From CAXXIC01 sp049315325 (lineage in GTDB: Bacteria > Bacteroidota > Bacteroidia > Bacteroidales > UBA7332): a stretch of 64,000 nt of DNA. This document shows, piece after piece, positions 36,093 through 44,163 of this stretch (the stretch's first letter is position 1; each line of letters begins with the position of its first letter). The notes under the pieces were generated by a model. That model saw nothing but the letters and a program-made list of their open reading frames with translations, had not been told where the DNA came from and did not search any database. The stretch covers positions 1 to 64,000 of the forward strand of contig JBMOKJ010000007.1 of assembly GCA_049315325.1 (NCBI GenBank), read 5' to 3'. The position numbers and the translations under genes are program-made.

Positions 36093-36476
36093 ATGGGAAA
36101 CACCAAGTTTTCGTGGAAAAAACGAGCCAAAAGCTTTAGCTATGCTGGACGTGGCATTGCGTTGATGATTCGCAACGAACACAACGCATGGATTCACCTG
36201 ATGGTGTTTGCATTGGTCATTTTTGCCGGACTATTTTTCCAAATCTCCGCTGCAGAATGGATTTACATTGCGATTGTGGCAGCAATGGTTTTGCTCTCAG
36301 AAGCTTTCAACACGGCCTTCGAATACCTGTGCAATCACACCTCTCCCGAACAAAACGAAACGATTGGCAAGGTAAAAGACATCGCCGCTGGTGCGGTGTT
36401 GATAGCTGCCATTGCTGCAGCAATTGTCGGCTTGCTTATCTTCGTCCCCTACTTGATCGACTTCGTAAAGCACTGA
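36093..36476 (+). CDS. dgkA: diacylglycerol kinase family membrane protein
   Basis: The 127-aa protein has an amphipathic N terminus (FSWKKRAKSFSYAGRGIALM), an EHNAWIHL segment and three spans, with the catalytic-site motif LLSEAFNTAFEYLCNH..GKVKDIAAGAVL. These are hallmarks of the small DgkA/undecaprenol kinase family. The enzyme phosphorylates a membrane lipid alcohol; in Gram-positives the substrate is undecaprenol, here it is not settled. Its 3' end overlaps the convergent esterase gene by 28 bp. Confidence 0.9.
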   Translation: MGNTKFSWKKRAKSFSYAGRGIALMIRNEHNAWIHLMVFALVIFAGLFFQISAAEWIYIAIVAAMVLLSEAFNTAFEYLCNHTSPEQNETIGKVKDIAAGAVLIAAIAAAIVGLLIFVPYLIDFVKH

Positions 36477-37267
36477 TTTATAAAGAGTAACTGATACTTG
36501 ATTGAATTATTCCAATAACTCCAATTGTGTGCTCCAGGGCGCTCTACGTAATCGTGATCAATCTTCATATTCAACAGCTTATCGTGCAAATCACGGTTGA
36601 TTTGATGGAAATTATCCGACACACCGCAATCTATCATTATATCAAACTCACCGTTTTTGAGTGAATCTACCAAATAGAGTGCAGAGCGATTGTTCCACTC
36701 CTCGGGATGCTCTTCTTTCGACCCAATTCGTTTAGCTAAGGTCGATTTCTGACCAGAACCATTCAGATTAACCACACCACTCATGCTCCCGATGTGACCA
36801 AACAAATCTTTGTGTCGGATAGCGAGATAAAATGCTCCATGACCACCCATACTTAATCCCAACACTGCTCTCGCTTGTCGGTTCCTCACAGTTGCATAAT
36901 GAGTATCAATATAAGGTATTAAATCGTTGATAATGAACGATTCGTAGCGGTAAGCTGAATCAACAGGACTATCAATATAAAAGCTATTATTTCCATCGGG
37001 ACAAACAATTACCATCTGATAGTGGGTTGAAAACTCTTTCAACTCAGGTACATCGTGGATGTAGCTGCTGTATTTCCCTCCAAAACCGTGCAACAGATAC
37101 ACCACCGGATAATGTTTCTTTTTCGAATAATTTTTCGGTACGATGACTACATTTTTCACCTCTTTGTTCATCTTCTCAGAATGAACAGAAATGGTATCGA
37201 CCTGATTGACAGAATAAGAGAGTTGAAAAGAAAAACAGAGGATAAGAATAATTGTCAGGCGTCTCAT
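36449..37267 (-). CDS. secreted esterase of the EstD/feruloyl esterase type
   Basis: The 272-aa alpha/beta hydrolase has a signal peptide (RRLTIILILCFSFQLSYS). The oxyanion segment YLLHGFGGKYSS is followed by the nucleophile elbow GLSMGG with Ser139, a candidate Asp in DIMIDCGVSD and the catalytic His in ERPGAHNW. It matches the esterase D-like family (tributyrin or feruloyl-type substrates). Function is not more specific than carboxyl-ester hydrolysis. The last 28 bp overlap dgkA on the other strand. Confidence 0.85.
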   Translation of the reverse strand: MRRLTIILILCFSFQLSYSVNQVDTISVHSEKMNKEVKNVVIVPKNYSKKKHYPVVYLLHGFGGKYSSYIHDVPELKEFSTHYQMVIVCPDGNNSFYIDSPVDSAYRYESFIINDLIPYIDTHYATVRNRQARAVLGLSMGGHGAFYLAIRHKDLFGHIGSMSGVVNLNGSGQKSTLAKRIGSKEEHPEEWNNRSALYLVDSLKNGEFDIMIDCGVSDNFHQINRDLHDKLLNMKIDHDYVERPGAHNWSYWNNSIKYQLLFINQCFTKSIK

Positions 37268-37298
37268 ATTGCAATTAGTTTATAAAAAGTAGAGTGAA

Positions 37299-37306
37299 CA
37301 AAGATA
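37299..37306 (-). promoter_or_regulatory. -7 element of the esterase gene
   Basis: On the minus strand TATCTTTG fits TAnnTTTG, 32 bp upstream of the esterase ATG. Confidence 0.45.
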
Positions 37307-37381
37307 GCCATTCTCTTTAAATCGCTGTTTGTCTTACAATCCAATAGAGTCAATTAAATTCTTATATATTTGATTTATTAA

Positions 37382-37410
37382 CCTGACAGCGTGTGAAGCT
37401 CCTGTCAGCG
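37382..37410. repeat. 29-bp quasi-palindrome, left copy
   Basis: CCTGACAGCGTGTGAAGCTC followed by CTGTCAGCG. Its reverse complement matches 43802-43830 at 27 of 29 positions. The arms CTGACAG and CTGTCAG are inverted within the unit. The two copies lie on either side of the helicase/methyltransferase block, in opposite orientation. Confidence 0.75.
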
Positions 37411-37692
37411 TTTGTATTTTCAGATTGGCAGATTCTCAGTGCCGTAGGCACTATTCCATCTTATAACGCTGCGGCTTCAGCCCAGCGATAGAAAACCTCA
37501 TCAACAGCCAGAGTGCCGTAGGTACGACACATCTTTCTTTTTGCAACGGGTTGAAACCCATTGCTACAATATCGTTCATCCCTACGGGATTTGTTCGCGG
37601 CGAAGCATCGGGAATGCAATTATTAACGCTGACAAGTCTATCGACGTTGTCAGGTTTTTCAGCGTGCGTAGCACCTGAAAGCGTTTGAGAAA
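37411..37692. other. intergenic stretch with short palindromic repeats
   Basis: No gene is present between the esterase and the helicase. The stretch holds several small hairpins typical of Bacteroidota intergenic repeats: AGTGCCGTAGGCACT near 37438, AGTGCCGTAGG again near 37511, GGGTTGAAACCCATTGC near 37549 and ATCCCTACGGGAT near 37578. At about 37629 CTGACAA..TTGTCAGG is followed by TTTTTC and resembles both the quasi-palindrome at 37382 and a terminator. Confidence 0.6.
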
Positions 37693-40197
37693 TTAATACT
37701 CCTCATTCACAAAACTTCCCTTGTAATCTGCATTACTATATACAGTGTCAAACAATCCCACATCTTCTCCTTCGTGGCGGTTGATGCCGATGTATTCAAG
37801 GCTGGCATCTTCGTATCGTTTGAATTTGTAAATGGCATCGTTCATTAGTGCACTATTGAATAATCCCAAACTGACCAACAGTTCGAAATCTTTGACTGCC
37901 AGACCTGTCACCTTCCGAAACAAAGCTGGTTCGAGCTGTGTGATGACATCGCGCAGACTTCGCTCACGATAGTCGGTGAGGTACATAAACACCGGAACAC
38001 GTGTTGCAAATTTTATCAGTTTTTCTTGTATTTGTTTGCGTTTGCTCTTGAACTCTTTTTCATCGTCCGACAGCTCCTTTTTCTCCGATTTGGTGATGTC
38101 TCGTTCGTTGGCTTCTTTCTTTGCTTTCTTCACCGCTTCCGACTTGTTTATGATTGTTTCGATGTCCTGATTCAAACTGCGGAAACCTTCGATACTCATC
38201 AATGCAGCCATAGCTTCTTTGTTGTTCATTAATCGGGCAAGAGTGGAATTATCCACGTTGACAAGCAGTGCACTTTCCCAACGCCGAGCCAGCAAAGTAG
38301 CCGAAGTACCACTCATGGCGATGTCAAGAATGTTAGCTGCGTCAATCTGTTTCATCGTACTACCATCATATGCTAACACCGGCAAGAAGTTGATAAACTC
38401 TGCTACTTTCACTTCAGGATTCGATTCGTTCACATTCAGCCGACAACTGTAGTCCGCAATTTGGCGCAAAGCACGGTCTGGTGCAAAGTCAAATACATAA
38501 CACTCTTCTTTCAGAATATCCACTTTGTTTGGCGACTTGCTGTCGGGATTATTTATCGTCCAAGGAGTCTGCACTCGAAAGGCTGCCTGAAAATAGGTTT
38601 CGGGACTCGAAGAGTTGCGGAGCATAAAGATACCCGTCCACGGTTTTACGGATACACCAGTAGTCAGCTTACCGCACGAAAGTGTGATGGTTTTCGATTC
38701 GAGGGGATTATCTGTCATGGCATCCAATACGGGCGGCAATGCCTCTACACCAATACCTGCACTTGTGCCAGCCGCAACCACCACCGTGTAATCGTGGTAG
38801 AATTTGTTTTGTCGCTGTTTGAGTAAATTTGCCATAGCTTGGCACGAAGCCACCGTAGGCAAAAACCAAAAGGTGTGATTCAACACCCTTAGCAAAGGCG
38901 CATGAGAAAATGGCAATGGTGGCTTCTTAGCTCCAAGTTTCAGATTATCTACCGATGTTTCGCTGAATGAACCACGTATCAAATCTAACCACTTCTGCAC
39001 CTCATCTTCGTATTTGAATTTGGCAGTTCTACCGTCGCCATCAGCTGAGAAAAACACATTTAAGTCAAATTCATTGAACTCATCTTTCTTGGCTATATCG
39101 CTTATAGCGTCTGGCAATTGATAAGTGAGCATCACCATACGGGGCAACGATGCATAAGGATTGTCGCCTCCCGCCCAATTTTCTTTCGCACGTTGTTCGT
39201 CGGAATACGTCCAGTTAAATATCTGCTCTTCGATAAATTCACCCGACGAAATAGCTCTGAAAGGTGTACCCGATAGATAGAGGTAGTGATTGGTGGTAAT
39301 TGGCATTATCTCTTCGTCGAAATAGTCCATGCCTTCCCCTTCGGCAAATTTTATTTCTCGTGCCCCTTCAGCTTCGAAAAGCTCTTTGGCATTTTCGCGC
39401 CATGCTCCATAGTGGTACTCGTCAAAAATCACACAGTCCCATTGGGTGGCATGCACCCATTCGTTGCGTACCTTTATGCCGCCTGCATCGTTTCGACCCA
39501 AATAATCTTGAAACGACCCAAAGCAAACAATTGGTTGCTTTGGGTTTGCATCTTCAAACTGCAATCCATTGCGCGAAATAAACTGCCAACCTTTAAAATC
39601 GACGTGCGACAGCAAATCTTCGTCCCACGCACTCTGCACTGCGGGCTTAAAGGTAAGCACCAATATCTTTGTCCAACCCAATCGTTTTGCCAATTGGTAA
39701 CTGGCAAACGTCTTGCCAAAACGCATTTTGGCGTTCCATAGGAAATGCGGTGTTTTGTCTTTGTTCTCTTTCTTGAAACTTGTAAAGTAAGCAATTGATT
39801 TATTTACAGCTTCTTCCTGTTCTGGTCGCATTCCAAAACTTAGTGTTCGGTTCTCTTCGTTCCGCTCTCCACTTTTGATTGCCCAAATGGCGGCTTTTAC
39901 ATCTTTCACACTACACTTAAACCATTCACCCTCCGAGTTGACAAAACCCCGACGGCGTAAATGTCGGTGAATATCGTGGTCGGTAAACGAACTCCCATCG
40001 CTCTTCATTGCCGATTCTTCGAACACAATTCGGTATTGCAAACGAGCCGTTTTAAGTTGCTCGGCAACTCGCAACTGTGCATCGCGGTCGGTATATCCTA
40101 CTTTGAGCAAACCTGCGTGCGTATCAACGCCTATTAATTCGTAGGCATAAATGGTGGGCGTAGCCGCGAGGCGTGGTGGAAAGAATGGCTTGTTCAT
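37693..40197 (-). CDS. GIY-YIG nuclease fused to a DEAD/DEAH-type SF2 helicase
   Basis: Residues 17-110 of this 834-aa protein fit the T5orf172/Mug113 branch of GIY-YIG nucleases (YAYELIGVDTHAGLLKVGYT with TDRDAQLRV, then the conserved His and GEWFKC region). A helicase core follows: motif I in WNAKMRFGKTFAS (about 157-163), motif II DEYH at 259-262, motif III LSGTPF (about 313-318), and later GKLTTGVSVKPWTG and FQAAFRVQTP, as in motifs V and VI. The C terminus (from about 640) has a coiled-coil, lysine-rich section. It resembles restriction subunits of type III or type ISP-like systems. Two methyltransferase-type genes lie upstream on the same strand, so it is probably the DNA-cleaving translocase of a restriction or defence system. 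Confidence 0.85.
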   Translation of the reverse strand: MNKPFFPPRLAATPTIYAYELIGVDTHAGLLKVGYTDRDAQLRVAEQLKTARLQYRIVFEESAMKSDGSSFTDHDIHRHLRRRGFVNSEGEWFKCSVKDVKAAIWAIKSGERNEENRTLSFGMRPEQEEAVNKSIAYFTSFKKENKDKTPHFLWNAKMRFGKTFASYQLAKRLGWTKILVLTFKPAVQSAWDEDLLSHVDFKGWQFISRNGLQFEDANPKQPIVCFGSFQDYLGRNDAGGIKVRNEWVHATQWDCVIFDEYHYGAWRENAKELFEAEGAREIKFAEGEGMDYFDEEIMPITTNHYLYLSGTPFRAISSGEFIEEQIFNWTYSDEQRAKENWAGGDNPYASLPRMVMLTYQLPDAISDIAKKDEFNEFDLNVFFSADGDGRTAKFKYEDEVQKWLDLIRGSFSETSVDNLKLGAKKPPLPFSHAPLLRVLNHTFWFLPTVASCQAMANLLKQRQNKFYHDYTVVVAAGTSAGIGVEALPPVLDAMTDNPLESKTITLSCGKLTTGVSVKPWTGIFMLRNSSSPETYFQAAFRVQTPWTINNPDSKSPNKVDILKEECYVFDFAPDRALRQIADYSCRLNVNESNPEVKVAEFINFLPVLAYDGSTMKQIDAANILDIAMSGTSATLLARRWESALLVNVDNSTLARLMNNKEAMAALMSIEGFRSLNQDIETIINKSEAVKKAKKEANERDITKSEKKELSDDEKEFKSKRKQIQEKLIKFATRVPVFMYLTDYRERSLRDVITQLEPALFRKVTGLAVKDFELLVSLGLFNSALMNDAIYKFKRYEDASLEYIGINRHEGEDVGLFDTVYSNADYKGSFVNEEY

Positions 40198-40213
40198 ATT
40201 TTATAGATTCAGA

Positions 40214-40243
40214 TTTGGATTGCACGAAAATGTTGTATATTTG
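40214..40243 (+). promoter_or_regulatory. promoter of the RelBE/ParDE-like pair
   Basis: TTTG (40214-40217) is followed after 18 bp by TATATTTG (40236-40243), 25 bp before the antitoxin ATG. Confidence 0.6.
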
Positions 40244-40268
40244 TAAAACTTCGTAAAGAGAAATTACT

Positions 40269-40535
40269 ATGATTATTACAGTAAAAATAGAGACCGATTC
40301 ACCCGAGGGAAAAAGACTTGTCGATGAACTTCGTCGTTACCCTGAAGCCGTTGAGTTTATAGAATCCAACGTAGTGTCAGAACCTGGCGTTGCACCATAC
40401 AAACTTGCAAAAAAGAGTTTTCACTCTACTAAAGAGCCAGTAAATTCAATTTCAGCAGCCGATTCGGCTAAACTTGCCTTCAAAAAACTGGGTGAAAAAT
40501 ACAATCGCACCTTCGACAACAAATACACTCGATGA
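40269..40535 (+). CDS. antitoxin of a RelE/ParE-type pair
   Basis: The 88-aa protein (IITVKIETDSPEGKRLVDELRRYPEAVEFIE) resembles short antitoxin proteins that precede ParE-type toxins. The stop overlaps the next start by 4 bp. It is inserted on the opposite strand between two restriction-system genes. No clear DNA-binding fold is visible. Confidence 0.78.
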   Translation: MIITVKIETDSPEGKRLVDELRRYPEAVEFIESNVVSEPGVAPYKLAKKSFHSTKEPVNSISAADSAKLAFKKLGEKYNRTFDNKYTR

Positions 40536-40837
40536 AAAAATATGCTGTTCGCATCACCCCGTCGGCACAAGAGGATATTTATCGGATAATTGATTACATT
40601 GCAGAAATCTACAAAGCTCCACTCACTGCCGAGAAATACCTGATTGAATTGTACGATACTATTTTTTCGCTCGAAAACTATGCTGAATCTATATCTATTT
40701 CTACCAAATCCGATATTTTGATTCACGATGTAAATGCTCGATCAGTTGTGTTCAAAAAACTTACAATCGTTTATTCTGTGTATGGAGATTCTGCTTTTGT
40801 TCTCGCTATTATACCCAGTGCACTGATTAAAAGCTGA
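40532..40837 (+). CDS. RelE/ParE-type toxin
   Basis: The 101-aa protein opens KKYAVRITPSAQEDIYRIIDYIAEIYKAP, the family's first strand and helix pair. It ends with VFKKLTIVYSVYGDSAFVLAIIPS, the usual strand set. The target (gyrase or ribosome-bound mRNA) cannot be told. It overlaps its antitoxin by 4 bp. Confidence 0.85.
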   Translation: MKKYAVRITPSAQEDIYRIIDYIAEIYKAPLTAEKYLIELYDTIFSLENYAESISISTKSDILIHDVNARSVVFKKLTIVYSVYGDSAFVLAIIPSALIKS

Positions 40838-40899
40838 TTATATCTTCTTTTTTACCCTGTCCGAATAAGGCCTTCATATTTCTTTATCCCATCGGGATT

Positions 40900-40991
40900 A
40901 CATATTTATAGAAAAATTTACCAATCAACCATATACGACCCCTATGGGGTCGAACAATCAATACAATCATTCATTTTTTCTATAAATATGT
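40900..40991. repeat. palindromic repeat element with perfect 17-bp arms
   Basis: ACATATTTATAGAAAAA (40900-40916) and its exact reverse complement (40975-40991) flank an inner 17-bp palindrome CGACCCCTATGGGGTCG (40936-40952). Further small palindromes (ATCCCATCGGGAT near 40886, GCGACTTAGAGTCGC near 41032) lie on each side. The element lies between the toxin and methyltransferase 2, on whose 3' end it may act as a terminator structure. Confidence 0.8.
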
Positions 40992-41053
40992 GACACCTTT
41001 GGCGTCTGATTACCAAACCTAACATCGGAGTGCGACTTAGAGTCGCGCCCCGA

Positions 41054-42688
41054 CTACACCTCCATCGGGCGTATCATACTTTCGATGAATGCAATTTCTT
41101 CTTCTGTTAATCCGTATTTCTTATAGAGCTTTTCGTCTGTCCAAGGTTCAGTGAAATCTTGAATGGGGACGAATTGATAAACTTTTTTCATAGCATTTTG
41201 AGTATTTTTTATCAATAAAACTAAAAACCTAAAGAACCGAGTTTGTATATAAGTAATTACATTTTGAGCCTCTTCTCTAGTATCGAAAGGACCAATTGCT
41301 AAATATGTTTCTGTACAACAAGAATATTTCTCCCCAAATAATGGGTTGTTAATTATCTGATGTGGATATTCATCACCAGCTCCATAAGCTTTAGAAATAT
41401 ATACTTTGTATTTCTTGGAAAATTCAATATTCTTGGGCAGATCTGTAATAGATATAAAACCTAACCCTTGACTTTGCCAACCATAATAGTAAACTCTAAG
41501 ATCACCTTCAATCTCATTTTTTCGAAAATTAGGTTTTACTCTCTTATAACTATTTTCTTCACGCATATCAAATCCAAAAGGATCATTAGCACTTATTATA
41601 TTTGAAAAACTTTTTTGATTCTTTAATTGAACTTTGTGCAATATTTCAATAGCTTCATTATATCTTATGAAGGTTTCTGCACCCTTTTCTAATAAGAATC
41701 TTTCTGAGATTGAATTGCTTTTATCACTAGAATGTGTATTTATAATACATTTACCGTTTGAATCTTTTTTCCATAAAAAAAAGCACACACCTCCTTTAAT
41801 TTCTACTCCTGGAAAACAATCGCCAGCTTTTGGGAAATCATGTATTATTCTGATTCTTTTATCATTCAACATTTCATCTCTAAATTCGTCTAACCCACGT
41901 CCTCCAGAAAACCACCTCGATGGTATTATCATTGACAAATATATTGGGTTTAATTTCTTTGCTTGTGTTACAAATTTTTGGTATATAGGCATTGCACTTG
42001 AGCCAGTTCCTCCCCCATCATTCAACTGATACGGAGGATTTCCAATAATTACATCAAACTTCATTTTGTTAAATAGTTTTTCGGGATGATTGGTGTGTAT
42101 AAATTTATAGGCATGAGTTTCAGCTGCATCGCCGCGGTCGTATTCCGATTGACTTGCACCACAAAACGAGCATTTCCCGTTCTGAAATGTATGCTGCATT
42201 AACTCATATCGGATGTTGCCCTGCTCGTCGTCGAATTCGGTACAAAGCGAATATTTGCCATTGGCTATTTTGGAGCAATAGACGCTTCGGCGGCTGAGTA
42301 ACGAAGTTAGTTCGGTAATGGCGATGCCATAGAGTTGGTTTTTCAGAATGTGGTTGATGCGTGTCTGTTGGTCGGGGATTTCGTTTTCGAGCCCAACCAT
42401 CAATCGCTTTGCTATTTCTCGAAGAAATACCCCCGATTTACTGACCGGGTCGAGAAACCGAGCTTCGGCATTGTTCCACAAATCAACAGGTAAGAGATCG
42501 AGGATGTCGTTTACCAACGTGGGTGGCGTGAAAACCTCATCATTGCTGAGGTTTGCAAGACATGTGAGCACATCGGGATTGTAAGACCTCACCCCCTTCC
42601 CCTTCACCTCACCCCAGCCCTCTCCCATAGGAGAGGGAGCAAGAGCGCGTGAATCATCAGTTGATTGGGTTGTATGATTTTTTATCAT
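41054..42688 (-). CDS. Eco57I-type DNA adenine methyltransferase
   Basis: The 544-aa protein has the amino-MTase catalytic motif IV IIGNPPYQLNDGG (NPPY at 217-220). A motif I-like segment ARFLDPVSKSGVFLREI lies at about 77-92, so it departs from the usual DPxCGSG. A CSFC zinc-knuckle-like pair is at 173-176. A C-terminal target-recognition region follows. It is probably the modification or combined modification-restriction subunit acting with the helicase downstream. Residues of about 13-36 are encoded by an inserted dispersed repeat (see 42606), so the natural N terminus is disturbed, although the frame is kept. ATG at 42686-42688. Confidence 0.85.
   Translation of the reverse strand: MIKNHTTQSTDDSRALAPSPMGEGWGEVKGKGVRSYNPDVLTCLANLSNDEVFTPPTLVNDILDLLPVDLWNNAEARFLDPVSKSGVFLREIAKRLMVGLENEIPDQQTRINHILKNQLYGIAITELTSLLSRRSVYCSKIANGKYSLCTEFDDEQGNIRYELMQHTFQNGKCSFCGASQSEYDRGDAAETHAYKFIHTNHPEKLFNKMKFDVIIGNPPYQLNDGGGTGSSAMPIYQKFVTQAKKLNPIYLSMIIPSRWFSGGRGLDEFRDEMLNDKRIRIIHDFPKAGDCFPGVEIKGGVCFFLWKKDSNGKCIINTHSSDKSNSISERFLLEKGAETFIRYNEAIEILHKVQLKNQKSFSNIISANDPFGFDMREENSYKRVKPNFRKNEIEGDLRVYYYGWQSQGLGFISITDLPKNIEFSKKYKVYISKAYGAGDEYPHQIINNPLFGEKYSCCTETYLAIGPFDTREEAQNVITYIQTRFFRFLVLLIKNTQNAMKKVYQFVPIQDFTEPWTDEKLYKKYGLTEEEIAFIESMIRPMEV
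42606..42640. repeat. GAGAGGGCTGGGGTGAGG-type repeat, copy 2, inside a coding region
   Basis: This 35-bp block is the near-exact reverse complement of 994-1026. It lies inside the 5' end of the methyltransferase gene and encodes APSPMGEGWGEV in frame, a peptide with no counterpart in methyltransferases. Confidence 0.8.
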
Positions 42689-42796
42689 AATTTACTGCTA
42701 TTGAATATATTATTTTTTATTTTCACCATACATCGTGAAATACTTCGTGCCTTTGTGCCCCCCGCTGCTCGGGATGTCCCTTTTGCGAAAAATACA

Positions 42797-43492
42797 TTAG
42801 GTATCATCTTCACCAAGTTTTAGGAAGTGAATAAGGGGGAAGTCTTTGATGGGTTCGTCGATGGCAGCTGCATTGCCTTCGTCGTTGAAGAGCGAAAACT
42901 GATGCGTTTTTTCGACCAAGAAGCGAAACACATAGTCGCGCCGCTTAAACTGCGATTCGTTCACAGCACTCCATTCCGAGAAAACGATGGGTTCTTTTGT
43001 GTGTGGGTTGGTGAAATCGAGTGCGTCGCCCCAAAGAATGTTTCTGTGGAGCAGAAACTTGATGCTACGGCGACACGTCTCTTTGCAGTTTGTGTTGTAG
43101 AGACTGGTATATTGGTCGTCGAATAGCTTGAAAAGTCGTTCGCGGCACTCTATCGCATTGTCCTCTTGTATTTCTACACCGTAGATGCTCGACACGGCAA
43201 CTGCCGCATTTCGCTCCCAATCGAATTGATTTTTGCTGTAGCGATCGTTCACTACCTGCATTTTACGGCGTAAGATTTCGGCAAGAAAATTGCCATTGCC
43301 ACAAGCAGGTTCTAAGAAGGTAGATTCGATGCGCTCTGTCTCTTGCTTCACAAGGTCGAGCATCGCATTTACCTCTCTTTCGGCGGTGAACACTTCGCCG
43401 TGGTCGGCTACGCGCTTCTTCGATTTTACCTGCTTTTCGCCTTTCGTGAGGGAAGTTTGTTGGGATGTAGTTGGGTGAATGTCGCTTGTCAT
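42797..43492 (-). CDS. N6-adenine methyltransferase-like protein (motif I subunit)
   Basis: The protein (about 231 aa from the ATG at 43490-43492) has an S-adenosylmethionine site: STFLEPACGNGNFLAEILRRK (motif I) and YGVEIQEDNAIECRERLF (motif II region). An NPPY motif IV is absent, while the next gene has NPPY but a weak motif I. The two may form one split enzyme, or this may be an independent short methyltransferase. The start at 43492 replaces a TTG at 43519. It is the first gene of the methyltransferase 1 - methyltransferase 2 - helicase series. Confidence 0.75.
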   Translation of the reverse strand: MTSDIHPTTSQQTSLTKGEKQVKSKKRVADHGEVFTAEREVNAMLDLVKQETERIESTFLEPACGNGNFLAEILRRKMQVVNDRYSKNQFDWERNAAVAVSSIYGVEIQEDNAIECRERLFKLFDDQYTSLYNTNCKETCRRSIKFLLHRNILWGDALDFTNPHTKEPIVFSEWSAVNESQFKRRDYVFRFLVEKTHQFSLFNDEGNAAAIDEPIKDFPLIHFLKLGEDDT

Positions 43493-43544
43493 TTTCGGGC
43501 TTTCGTTGCATCGCTGCAACTGCCCCGACTCGACTTATCCACAT

Positions 43545-43728
43545 AAAAGAAGCGTGGACTAAGTCTTATCCACACCCGAGGCCCTAGTAAAGCCCACACA
43601 GAAATGATAAGTCAAAAGCCCACGCCGTTGGCGTGAGCATTTTGCTTATTACTCCATTTCTGTGGTGTTCGACTTATCTGAAATTTACTAGGTTTCGGGT
43701 GTGCGAACAATAGCAGAATGCTATATTA
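43545..43728. repeat. long hairpin-forming repeat, copy 1
   Basis: This 184-bp element folds almost end to end. CACACCCGA..CCTAGTAAA pairs with TTTACTAGG..TCGGGTGTG. CCACACAGAAATG pairs with CATTTCTGTGG. AAGTCAAAAGCCCACGCC pairs with GGCGTGAGCATTTTGCTT. The 5' end AGCGTGGACTAAG can also pair with the inner AGCCCACGCC, giving an alternative fold. The segments AGAAATGATAAGTCA, AAGCCCACGCC, AGCATTTTGC and AGCAGAATGCTATATT recur in copy 2. Strand of transcription is unknown. Confidence 0.75.
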
Positions 43729-43801
43729 AGTTATTTACAATTCGTTTATTTACAATTTACAATTGATTGGGTTTGGTTTGTTGATTGTTTATTTATTATC
43801 A

Positions 43802-43830
43802 CGCTGACAGGAGCTACGCACGCTGTCAGG
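43802..43830. repeat. 29-bp quasi-palindrome, right copy
   Basis: CGCTGACAGGAGCTACGCAC followed by GCTGTCAGG, the inverted partner of 37382-37410 (2 mismatches). It lies between the restriction-modification block and the HEPN-MNT genes. A related but divergent version (CTGACAG..GCTGTCA) is found at about 45045-45070. Confidence 0.75.
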
Positions 43831-43851
43831 TGGGAGTTTACTCTCGTGTAG

Positions 43852-44163
43852 TCACCCAATCTTTTTCCCAAACTTTACTATTTGGCTAACGATGGGTATA
43901 TTTTCATTAAATTCCTCTTTACTAAAGACATGTGGTTCGATTATGGTTTCGTTGCCTTGTCGAATCACCATCAGTTGCACATCAGTTTCGAATGTATGAC
44001 TTACAGAGTCATTTAGTACGATAGCAATATCAATATCGCTATTTTCGTGTTGATTACCACGTGCAAACGAACCAAAAAGCCATGCTTCGGCAAAATCAAA
44101 ATTCGCTTTTCGTACCCGTTTGAGGTATGCTCGGCTGATTTTTAAAGCTTCTCTTTTATCCAT
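43852..44163 (-). CDS. mntA: MNT-domain nucleotidyltransferase (antitoxin-like)
   Basis: The 103-aa protein has the minimal nucleotidyltransferase motif GSFARGNQHENSDIDIAIV (GSxxRG..SDxDxxV), so the metal-binding Asp pair is present. MNT proteins pair with HEPN proteins. MntA modifies the HEPN toxin by adding AMP and thereby disarms it, as shown for characterised pairs. It overlaps the preceding HEPN gene by 22 bp. Confidence 0.9.
   Translation of the reverse strand: MDKREALKISRAYLKRVRKANFDFAEAWLFGSFARGNQHENSDIDIAIVLNDSVSHTFETDVQLMVIRQGNETIIEPHVFSKEEFNENIPIVSQIVKFGKKIG

Noticed and set aside
43545..43728. The hairpin repeat as a 6S RNA or other known RNA
   Set aside because: Its rod-like fold and length are reminiscent of 6S RNA, but three copies lie close together and no diagnostic sequence was found.
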